A stretch of 64,000 bases of DNA from the NCBI RefSeq assembly GCF_001653455.1, contig NZ_CP011486.1:930001-994000 (forward strand). Reading direction: 5' to 3'. The position numbers and the translations under genes are program-made. Positions within the stretch are counted from its first letter, which is position 1. Every line of letters begins with the position of its first letter. The notes beneath the pieces were generated by a model. That model worked only from the letters and a program-made list of their open reading frames with translations, ran no database searches and was not told where the DNA came from. Below, one piece after another: positions 46,722 to 53,781 of the stretch. This DNA is from Helicobacter pylori (GTDB taxonomy: Bacteria > Campylobacterota > Campylobacteria > Campylobacterales > Helicobacteraceae).

Positions 46722-46970
46722 TCAAACGCCAAACCCTGCGTTAGCGACAAATGGAGTGGCTTTAAGGGGTTTGGGTTTGTAAGTGTTACCTAGAACACTG
46801 TCTAATGAAAAAGGGTTTTGAGTGTTGAACCTAGAGATTATTTTACACATACCCCCTGCTTGACTACCGCTTACTATATGGCAATGGTTTTTCCCTAGCT
46901 TGGCTTTAATGGATTTTATCGTTGCGTTATCAACAGACACTGCTCTGTAAGATTTTCTCATAAAGGGCAA
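46722..46970 (-). CDS. Short hypothetical frame, possibly a gene remnant
   Basis: An 82-codon frame between the MscS gene and the IS remnant. The product has no signal peptide or recognised motif; it includes SGSQAGGMCKIISRFN and KPLKATPFVANAGFGV. No good ribosome site precedes the ATG. The ending looks like part of a larger, truncated protein. Low confidence that it is expressed. Confidence 0.3.
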   Translation of the reverse strand: MPFMRKSYRAVSVDNATIKSIKAKLGKNHCHIVSGSQAGGMCKIISRFNTQNPFSLDSVLGNTYKPKPLKATPFVANAGFGV

Positions 46971-47040
46971 TGGTGTATTTAAAAGTCTCTGAGTAATTCT
47001 TTAAAAATTTATGGGAGTTAGGGCTTTCTCAATTTTAGTC

Positions 47041-47351
47041 AATATTGATGTGGTTAGCAAAGAATAAAAGAGAGCGTGGAACTTCTTTTAAAAAATGCCA
47101 GTATTTGATAGATTAAATGAAAATCTTATTTATGGCGATGGTTGGAAGTCTTATGATGGATTAGTAGATCATGGAGCAAAAACACACTATAGAGTCAAAC
47201 GCTCAAAAAATGAGTTTGTAGAAGGAAAAACCATTCCAATAATATTGAGAGTTTTTGGGCTTTTTCAAAGGATCGTTTGAGTGAATTTAAAGGGATAAAA
47301 AGAGAGCGTTTTTTGCTCCATTAAAAAGAGTGTGGGTTTAGATATAAGAAA
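47041..47351 (+). mobile_element. IS1595-type transposase remnant (3' part)
   Basis: The frame from 47095 reads NLIYGDGWKSYDGLVDHGAK then THYRVKRSKNEFVEGKTIP, matching the central ISXO2/IS1595 DDE domain (DGWKSYDGL with a catalytic Asp). A frameshift near 47240 moves to NIESFWAFSKDRLSEFKGIK and RERFLLH, which is the family's C-terminal SFWA-FSK-R motif with the final acid. A second shift gives KECGFRYKKNL and a stop near 47351. The N-terminal half is missing. Not functional; it shows that an insertion sequence once occupied the segment between the inverted repeats. Confidence 0.75.
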
Positions 47352-47597
47352 AACTTGTAATAAGTAAAAAAACTCAATATACTAAGCGATAAAAAACACC
47401 AACCCCCAAAACAACCCAACAACAATCCCCCAACAACCCAATCCAAGCCCAAAAAAAGTTAAAACAAGAGAAATAAAAACACCATTAAAACAATCATTCA
47501 GACATTAAAAACCCAACAACCCATCGCTACTAAAACAAAGCATACAAACAAATAAATTAAATACATTAAGACATTAAAACCAAGCCAAAAAACAGAA
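47352..47597. other. A/C-rich non-coding stretch
   Basis: About 250 bp consisting almost wholly of A and C on the plus strand (for example CCCAACAACAATCCCCCAAC), with GACATTAAAA recurring. No frame with a ribosome site. It lies directly inside the right inverted-repeat arm. Confidence 0.7.
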
Positions 47598-47755
47598 CAA
47601 CGCTATCATAGTTTTTATAAAAATCTACTTAAAAATCCCCTACTTTTTATTATCCACCCCTTTTTTAACCAACACGACCTTTTTAGAAAATTTAATTCAA
47701 TAAGCCCCATTTTTATCAGTGGGGCTTACAGAGTTAAATTCAAAGGAGAAAAACG
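47598..47755 (+). repeat. 158-bp inverted repeat, right arm (leader of the 146-aa gene)
   Basis: Inverted partner of 45512-45669, again ending at the start codon. It includes a possible -10 (TATTAT at 47648-47653), the 9-bp hairpin at 47701-47728 and GGAGAAAAACG before the ATG. The arms are separated by 1928 bp. Confidence 0.95.
47701..47728 (+). promoter_or_regulatory. Leader hairpin in the right arm
   Basis: Same 9-bp stem as at 45539-45566, 27 bases before the start codon at 47756. Lacks a following T tract, so it is unlikely to be a simple terminator. Confidence 0.65.
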
Positions 47756-48196
47756 ATGACTCAGTTAGAAGATTTAAAAGCGCATGAAAAATACAATTTG
47801 TTGTTGTGCATGGTTTCAGGCGCTTATAAAGGGACTATTCCAGGAAATGAGGATTTTAAAGAGTTGTGCGATGAATGCACTTTGGATTATTTTCGCCCAC
47901 GACGAGGCGAAGCGGCTCAGCACAAGCATTTTGAACTCATGCGTAAGGCGGATTATGTGATTGGCATTGTGAATGAGGATTCAACCACTAGAGGAGCTGA
48001 AGTCCAACGGAGCGTTTTTGCCCTAAAGATTGATCATGACACTATCGGGACTGATGAAGAAGGAGCGTTAAAGGTTGAGGGCGTTTGCGCTCAAAAAGGG
48101 AGCCAAGAATACGAAGAATTAGTCAATAAAAACACTTGGCATTTCACGCGCAGCACAAGACTTGGACAACCCAAATTGATTGAGCGAAAAAATTAA
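47756..48196 (+). CDS. Unrecognised 146-aa protein heading the right nuclease operon
   Basis: No family recognised. The acidic, soluble product begins MTQLEDLKAHEKYNLLLCMV and contains LCDECTLDYFRPRRGEAAQH (about residues 41-60), ADYVIGIVNEDSTTRGAEVQ (about 69-88) and a C-terminal TWHFTRSTRLGQPKLIERKN. The segment YVIGIVNEDSTTRGAEVQRS has the look of a small Rossmann-like (TIR/nucleotide deoxyribosyltransferase-like) strand-loop-helix, but this is a weak impression. It starts directly after the right inverted-repeat arm and is followed after 66 bp by the second DUF262 gene, so it may be its regulator, antitoxin or specificity partner. Confidence 0.7.
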   Translation: MTQLEDLKAHEKYNLLLCMVSGAYKGTIPGNEDFKELCDECTLDYFRPRRGEAAQHKHFELMRKADYVIGIVNEDSTTRGAEVQRSVFALKIDHDTIGTDEEGALKVEGVCAQKGSQEYEELVNKNTWHFTRSTRLGQPKLIERKN

Positions 48197-48262
48197 AAAG
48201 GTTATGGGTTTTTAACCCATAATCTATAAAACTCATAAACCTAATAATAAGAAAGGATTTTA

Positions 48263-50095
48263 ATGGAATTGTTGGATTTAGACGGAGTGATTGAAAAAGG
48301 CGTGTTTGAAATCCCTAGCTATCAAAGGGGGTATGCATGGCAGATAAGGCAATTAAAGGATTTTTGGAATGATTTAGAGCATGTCTCTAAGCTAGAAAAC
48401 AAATTCCATTACATGCATAGCCTAACCTTAAGGGAGCTTGAGAATGATTTTGGAGATAGCGCTTTTGAAATCATAGACGGCCAGCAGCGATTGGCTACAA
48501 GCTTGATTTTACTAGGCCTTTTAGCCAAGATCACTAAACATAAAGACCCAAAGTATGATTCAATGAACCTTGAACCCGTTCTGTCCTATAAGTATTATGG
48601 TTTGAGTGAAGCTTTTAGGGCGATCACTGAAGAAGAAAAAAACTTAAAAAAGTTTCAAACTTCTTTTTACGCTAAAAATTTGATTGACGCTTATGCGTTT
48701 TTTAAAGAAAAAATCACTCATGCCCCCATTGAAACGCTTGAAAAAATGCTTGACGCTCTCACTAAGAAAATGCTTTTTAGCGTGGTGGAATTGAATGACA
48801 ACCGGATCGATCCATTCAGCTCTTTTGAAACGATTAACAATCGTGGTAAAGATCTATCCACTTTGGAATTGTTAAAAAACCGCTTGCATTTTGTAGCGCA
48901 CAAGATTTGTGATGGAAAAGAATTAGAAAACCTTCAAGAAAATATCAACGACAACTACACTTTCATTTATTACGATTTGAGATCGTTTGAAGACGATGAT
49001 TTGGAAAGGTTTTTAAAGCATTTTGTGGCGTATTACTATGGCGAAAATGGCAGCAAGTTTAAAGAGAGGCTATTGGAAATGGAGTTTAACGCCCACAGAA
49101 AATACGATGACGCAAACCTGGATGATGAATATAAAAAAATAGACGATTTGTTATTTTATCTTTCTTGTTCTTCTAAAGCGTGGAATTTCTTGCACACGCT
49201 TGATGAAAAGGCTATGACCCTTATTTTTAGCGATCACAAAAAGCTTGAGATTGAAATCACTCCTAAAATGCGTGTTTTGTTAGAAAAAATGCGGCGCTTA
49301 AACGCTTTGAGCGATAATGCATTCATGCCTTTATTACTCTCTCTTTTTACGATACAGTGTGTTGGGAAAAATGGTGGCAAACAACCTTATGCCACTAAGG
49401 AATTAGAGGAATTATTAGAATATTTAGAGCGTTTCGGGTTTTTAGTCTATGGGGTTGCTGGTAGGGATACGGCTAAAAACGAATTGATCAAACCGGCTTT
49501 TCAAGCGATAAGATCGTATGAAGAGGGGGAAGAAAATCTAACGATTGAAGAGCTTCCTAAGCTAGAAAAGCATTTCTTCAACAAACAAAACCATAGCGGT
49601 TTAGAATTTCTTGAAGAGAATATCCATTCTAAAAGGAAACCTAAAAAATGGTATGAATGGGGCAAGGCGTTGAATTACTTGCTTTATGAATACGAATTGC
49701 ACCACAACCCTCAAACGACTCTGAATTTTGATGGCAGTATAGAGAGCATTGAACATATCTTGCCCCAAAAACCCGATCAAGGCTATAACGATAAAGAAAA
49801 AAATTGGGCTAAAAATCCCCATGTCGTGCATGCTTTGGGGAATTTGCTCTTAATCCCTAAAAACGCTAACAGCTCTTTAAGCAACAAGCCTTTTGATGAA
49901 AAAAGAAAAGAGTATATGAAAGGCTCTTATAGCGAAAAGGAAGTAGCTAAACACGCTTCTTTTGGGCTTATAGAGATTAAAGAAAGGAGCGAAAAATTAT
50001 TAGACTTTTTAATCGCACATTACAACATCACTGAATTAGTGGGTGAAAGCGAGATTAAAGCTTTTAAAAACAATCTTTTGAAAGAGATTCAATGA
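48263..50095 (+). CDS. DUF262/DUF1524 protein, GmrSD-like nuclease (right copy)
   Basis: The 610-aa product has IPSYQRGYAW (residues 17-26) and DGQQRLATSLIL (72-83) of the DUF262 domain, a long helical middle, and a DUF1524 HNH-type C-terminus with IEHILPQKPDQGYNDKEKNW, VHALGNLLLIPKNANSSLSN and FDEKRKEYMKG. Motifs are complete. It shares domain order with the left copy but is clearly divergent in sequence, so it is a paralogue or independent acquisition and not a recent duplication. AGAAAGGA lies before the ATG. Its partner genes appear to be the 146-aa gene upstream and perhaps the 293-aa gene 155 bp downstream. Likely a type IV-like restriction nuclease; target unknown. Confidence 0.88.
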   Translation: MELLDLDGVIEKGVFEIPSYQRGYAWQIRQLKDFWNDLEHVSKLENKFHYMHSLTLRELENDFGDSAFEIIDGQQRLATSLILLGLLAKITKHKDPKYDSMNLEPVLSYKYYGLSEAFRAITEEEKNLKKFQTSFYAKNLIDAYAFFKEKITHAPIETLEKMLDALTKKMLFSVVELNDNRIDPFSSFETINNRGKDLSTLELLKNRLHFVAHKICDGKELENLQENINDNYTFIYYDLRSFEDDDLERFLKHFVAYYYGENGSKFKERLLEMEFNAHRKYDDANLDDEYKKIDDLLFYLSCSSKAWNFLHTLDEKAMTLIFSDHKKLEIEITPKMRVLLEKMRRLNALSDNAFMPLLLSLFTIQCVGKNGGKQPYATKELEELLEYLERFGFLVYGVAGRDTAKNELIKPAFQAIRSYEEGEENLTIEELPKLEKHFFNKQNHSGLEFLEENIHSKRKPKKWYEWGKALNYLLYEYELHHNPQTTLNFDGSIESIEHILPQKPDQGYNDKEKNWAKNPHVVHALGNLLLIPKNANSSLSNKPFDEKRKEYMKGSYSEKEVAKHASFGLIEIKERSEKLLDFLIAHYNITELVGESEIKAFKNNLLKEIQ

Positions 50096-50250
50096 AATAG
50101 TCAAAAAGAGCGCTTCTTTATTGGGCGCTATTTTTCGCTTTAACCCATCGCAAGGAGGAAAAAGCCATGCTAAAGAAATAAACAACCTTAAATAGGGCGA
50201 TCGAAACGGATTTTTAAAGCAAAATAAAATTTTATTTCAAGGAGTATTTT

Positions 50251-51132
50251 ATGGGTTTTCAAAATGAAAATAAATTAAAAGTAGGGGCGTCAGTCAAAGC
50301 CACGATCAACGACAAAGTGGTGGAAGCTAAAGTCATTGGTGTTGGGTTTAATCGTGTAACTTTGCAAAGCGAAAAAGGTCAAACCGCCACATACGCTTTC
50401 AATAGCGATAAGTTCTTAAAATGGTTCAATAAAGTTCCCTTAACAGAGGCGCTTAAAACTAACGCTGAAAATAAGCAAGATGATGCCGATGATTTGTTGA
50501 AAGGGATTAAAATCGTAACTAGCGGACCTTCTGTGAAACAAAGGACTGCTACTCCTAAAGAAAAAGAGGATAAGTATAAACTCTCTTTTGGATTTAAAGA
50601 AAAAAGTGAGACTAGCTTCTCGGTTGTCGCTAAAGATTATTTTATGAGTGAGAGAAAAAGTAGGCTCGGTGCTTTAATCACTCCCATGTTTTATGGGGGT
50701 AAAGGTAATCAAGCGTCCGCTATCATTCTTACTGCTTTATCTTGTGCTAAAGATTTGAATAAGCATAGCGATGCGGAGTGGTATAATATGATTAAAAGTC
50801 GTAACCTTGAAAATTGTTATTACGACACTTTTGATAATATGGATTTAAGCGGTCTTACTCTTTTCTGCCAATTGATAGAATTGTATTCTAAAGGCGAGGA
50901 GAGGTCTCAAGACTTGAATGGTGTTTGGGCGGAGATGTTACCTACTAACGAGGAGGAGGCTTTGTTTATAGCGCAACTCTTATGCGATGGCGGTATTAAT
51001 AAGTATAATCTCTCATGTGCGGGTCTTGGCGATAATTTGTTAAAAGACATTATCCCTAACATTGGATTGATGACCGCTGGTGAGATTGATGAGATTTTAG
51101 AAAACGAGGAGGCTGAAAATTCTCAAAACTAA
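50251..51132 (+). CDS. Unrecognised 293-aa soluble protein
   Basis: No family recognised. The N-terminus (residues 8-55) looks like a small SH3-like beta barrel: KLKVGASVKATINDKVVEAK then VIGVGFNRVTLQSEKGQTAT. A charged linker leads to a helical C-terminal domain (about 130-290) with FYGGKGNQASAIILTALSCA and later GLTLFCQLIELYSKGE, ending in an acidic tail EILENEEAENSQN. No signal or membrane segment. CAAGGAG precedes the ATG. It lies 155 bp after the DUF262 gene and is closed by a strong terminator, so it may be the last gene of the nuclease operon. Confidence 0.75.
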   Translation: MGFQNENKLKVGASVKATINDKVVEAKVIGVGFNRVTLQSEKGQTATYAFNSDKFLKWFNKVPLTEALKTNAENKQDDADDLLKGIKIVTSGPSVKQRTATPKEKEDKYKLSFGFKEKSETSFSVVAKDYFMSERKSRLGALITPMFYGGKGNQASAIILTALSCAKDLNKHSDAEWYNMIKSRNLENCYYDTFDNMDLSGLTLFCQLIELYSKGEERSQDLNGVWAEMLPTNEEEALFIAQLLCDGGINKYNLSCAGLGDNLLKDIIPNIGLMTAGEIDEILENEEAENSQN

Positions 51133-51134
51133 CC

Positions 51135-51179
51135 TAACCGCCCCTAACCGCTCCCTATTCTTTGGGGGCGGTTTTTTTT
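51135..51179 (+). terminator. Strong rho-independent terminator
   Basis: Stem AACCGCCCC/GGGGCGGTT followed by a run of eight T residues, right after the stop of the 293-aa gene. Confidence 0.85.
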
Positions 51180-51226
51180 GTCTCATTCTTTAAATCTCTT
51201 TTCTTGTATCGTTATTTTTGATTTAT

Positions 51227-51365
51227 AGCGTTTTTTAATCAGTAGGTAAGGTTTTCTATTGATTAGCGTTTTTTAATCGTTATTTTTGATTTATAGCGTT
51301 TTTTAATCGTTATTTTAGCTTATAAGCGTTTTTAATCGTTAGGTAATGGTTTCTATTGATTAGCG
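51227..51365. repeat. Interspersed direct repeats around AGCGTTTTTTAATC
   Basis: Three copies of AGCGTTTTTTAATC and one with a shorter T run are interspersed with GTTATTTTTGATTTATAGCG and TTCTATTGATTAGCG, each seen twice or more. The pattern suggests a larger unit of about 75 bp duplicated with small changes. Confidence 0.8.
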
Positions 51366-51407
51366 AAGTAAAGTCGTTTAAATCAAAAAATAAGCAAGGG
51401 GGTGGGG

Positions 51408-51495
51408 TCTCCTTTTTTAATCTCTCTTTTTTAATCTCTCTTTTTTAATCTCTCTTTTTTAATCTCTCTTTTTTAATCTCTCTTTTTTAATCTCT
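51408..51495. repeat. Tandem repeat, 14-bp unit x5 plus partial copies
   Basis: Five exact copies of TCTCTCTTTTTTAA at 51421-51490, flanked by an imperfect copy before and a partial one after. Strong purine/pyrimidine strand bias. Copy number probably varies among strains. Confidence 0.95.
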
Positions 51496-51542
51496 TATTT
51501 TTCTCTTTTCAACTGCCCTTTATGCTGTCCATTTAATTTGTG

Positions 51543-51548
51543 TATAAT
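51543..51548 (+). promoter_or_regulatory. -10 box of the hicB remnant
   Basis: TATAAT in TTTGTGTATAATCATAAG (TGTG before it), 29 bp before the ATG at 51577. A working promoter seems to have outlived its gene. Confidence 0.6.
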
Positions 51549-51576
51549 CATAAGAAATTTAAGCAAAGGTAATGCC

Positions 51577-51755
51577 ATGCTGATAAACGCTGTCATAGAA
51601 AAAGATGAGAATGGGTATTTTGCTTTTGTCCTTATTCTAAAAGGCTGTATATCGCAAAGGAAAAGTTTAAAGAAGCCATAGAGCTTTATTTGGAAGCTTT
51701 AGAAGCCGATGAGTTAGCTTTTCTAGACAGAAAGGCAGCCATAGAATTTATGTGA
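51577..51755 (+). pseudogene. HicB-type antitoxin remnant
   Basis: The frame opens MLINAVIEKDENGYFAFV, then LILKGCISQ, matching the HicB partial-RNase-H fold (Y-A-V-P-D-L-GCISQG). It shifts frame with loss of about ten residues and resumes as KEAIELYLEALEADELAFLD, the typical second half, ending at 51755. The first frame alone stops after about 34 residues. HicB normally neutralises the HicA mRNA interferase. Decayed, but the promoter and ribosome site remain. Confidence 0.75.
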
Positions 51756-51880
51756 AAGATAAAATCAGGCAGGTTTTGCCTTTTCATTCTGGCGCAATCT
51801 TGCACCCTAAAATAGTGAAAGAAATCATGGAAAATGCCCTTAAACGAACTCTCCAAGAAGTCTTAAAAATCTTAAATAAT
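51752..51880 (+). pseudogene. Possible HicA toxin remnant (C-terminal part only)
   Basis: Overlapping the end of the hicB remnant, the frame KDKIRQVLPFHSGAILHPKI then VKEIMENA resembles the C-terminal strand and helix of HicA (V-P-H-SG...P-tl-I). The N-terminal half with the catalytic histidine is missing. The frame runs on into the antisense of speA without homology. Its place right after hicB supports the reading as a hicBA module. Confidence 0.5.
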
Positions 51881-51919
51881 ATAAAACCCAATAAAAGCGT
51901 TTTGAGTGGGTTTGTGCGT

Positions 51920-53767
51920 TTAAGAAATCGTGCGCAAATACCCGTTTTCACTCAGCATGACATACAAGCGCCCCATGATTTCTTTCTTTTCTTCCATGTC
52001 TAAATTGTTGTTGTCTTCAATTTTTTGTTTTAAAAGGCGTTCAATCTCTTTGGTGTCATAGTCTAAATCGTCTAGCACATCTAAAATCGTTTGGGCTTCG
52101 CAAATGTCTTCCACTTCATAATCGCCTTTTTCATCAAAAACCACGCTCAATTCCGTAGGGTGCGTGAATAAATTGTGTTTCATGCCCAAAACTTCTTGAT
52201 ACGCTCCCACTAAAAAGAACGCCAAAAAGTATTCTTCCTCATCTACATCTATGTCATGCAAAAACAAGGGTTTGGTGGAGTCAAAAGCGATTTCCCCATC
52301 GCTATCGCAAGTAATATCCCACAAGCTCGCGCTCCTGGTGGGCTTTTCATCTAATTTGTTCAAGGGCATGACCGGGAAACTCTGCCTCAAACCCCAATAA
52401 TCCGGCAAGCTTTGGAAAAACGAACAATTCAATAAATAGCGCTCTTGGACTTGCTCTTGAATGCGTAAAATATCATTGTGATCTTTAAAATAAAGCAATT
52501 GCACCGCTTTTTTCACGATCAAATGGGCTAAAACTTCGGTATTGCTCCTGTCAATCAAATCAATATAGCCCAAATCAAAAAGCGTGAATAACGACTCGGT
52601 GTGATCAAAGCTATCATGCAAGTATTCAATGGCGTTTTTTTCGTTGATATTGGCGAGCAAGTCTAACATTTCATCAATCAAGGGGGGGTTATTGCTTTCT
52701 TTGATTTTTAGGGATTTTTCATTGTATTCATGCGAAAACAATTCTAAAACCGGGGCCACTAAAACGGCGTGGTTAGCCGAAATATAACGGCCTGATTCAA
52801 TGAAAATATCCGGCTCTATTTCTTGCTTATTTTTCACAATTTCCCTTAGTAAAAACACCACATCAGCGCTAAATTCCTCTAAAGTGTAGTTTTTATCTTG
52901 ATGGTGCTTGTGTTGGGTGTATTCTACGGCTAACCCCCCTCCAATATTCACGCTATTAAGGTTTTTAGCGCCCATTTTACGCAACTCTGCATACAAGTTA
53001 CCCGCCTCTCTTAAAGCCTTTTTTAAGGGCGAAATGTCGCTGATTTGAGAGCCTATGTGGAAATGGATCATGTGGAAATGCTCTAACAAATCATTTTCTT
53101 CTAAAAGGCGCATCGCTTCTAACACTTCTGTACTGCTAAGCCCAAATTTAGAATTGATCCCCCCGCTCTTTGCCCAAACGCCAGTACCGGTGCTGTGCAA
53201 ACGGATGCGAATGCCAATTTTAGGGCAGGCTAAAAACTCGTTTTGTTTAGCCACGGCGATAATGGTTTTTAGTTCATTCAAGCCTTCAATCGTTAAAGTG
53301 ATCTCATGCTGCATGCTTTTAGCGATAAAGCCAAGCTCAATCATTTCTTTGTCTTTAAAGCCATTCACGGTAATGGGGGCTTTAGGGTTAGTATAACTCA
53401 TCGCAATGATGAGTTCGGATTTACTCCCGGCTTCTAAGCCATAGTTTAAACCTTTAGCCCCTTGCACTAAAGGCAAAACAAACGAGGGCATTTGATTGAC
53501 CTTTAAAGGGAAAACCGCCTTAAAGGCCCCGCTGTATTGATACTCTTTAATCGCCAAAGAAAACGCATCAAACAAGCTTTTGATTTGTTTTTGCACCAAA
53601 TGGGGGAAGCGCACCAATAAAGGCCCTCTATAGCCCTTATCGCGCACGCTTTGAACGATTTCTAAAAGTGCAGGGTTTTTGCCATGACAAACCTTGACTA
53701 GCCCTTTTTCTATCTTAAATTCGTTATTGCTCCAAAATTCAATCCCATAATCATGGACTTCTTGCAT
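51920..53767 (-). CDS. speA: Biosynthetic arginine decarboxylase
   Basis: Makes agmatine from arginine with PLP, the first step of one polyamine route. The 615-aa protein is a fold III decarboxylase. The PLP lysine is in AVFPLKVNQMPSF (about residue 87); other motifs are FHIGSQISDISPLKKALREA, NIGGGLAVEYTQH, FIESGRYISANHAVLV and the C-terminal CDSDGEIAFDSTKPLFLHDI. Length is near E. coli SpeA (658). It marks the right border of the plasticity zone; the hicBA remnant runs toward its 3' end. The start follows AAGGAT. Confidence 0.95.
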   Translation of the reverse strand: MQEVHDYGIEFWSNNEFKIEKGLVKVCHGKNPALLEIVQSVRDKGYRGPLLVRFPHLVQKQIKSLFDAFSLAIKEYQYSGAFKAVFPLKVNQMPSFVLPLVQGAKGLNYGLEAGSKSELIIAMSYTNPKAPITVNGFKDKEMIELGFIAKSMQHEITLTIEGLNELKTIIAVAKQNEFLACPKIGIRIRLHSTGTGVWAKSGGINSKFGLSSTEVLEAMRLLEENDLLEHFHMIHFHIGSQISDISPLKKALREAGNLYAELRKMGAKNLNSVNIGGGLAVEYTQHKHHQDKNYTLEEFSADVVFLLREIVKNKQEIEPDIFIESGRYISANHAVLVAPVLELFSHEYNEKSLKIKESNNPPLIDEMLDLLANINEKNAIEYLHDSFDHTESLFTLFDLGYIDLIDRSNTEVLAHLIVKKAVQLLYFKDHNDILRIQEQVQERYLLNCSFFQSLPDYWGLRQSFPVMPLNKLDEKPTRSASLWDITCDSDGEIAFDSTKPLFLHDIDVDEEEYFLAFFLVGAYQEVLGMKHNLFTHPTELSVVFDEKGDYEVEDICEAQTILDVLDDLDYDTKEIERLLKQKIEDNNNLDMEEKKEIMGRLYVMLSENGYLRTIS

Positions 53768-53781
53768 CTTTTATCCTTTTA

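Noticed and set aside
51227-51495. Possible CRISPR array
   Set aside because: Units are 14 bp or irregular without unique spacers of constant length, and no cas genes are present.
53055-53396. 113-codon plus-strand frame
   Set aside because: Antisense shadow of speA.
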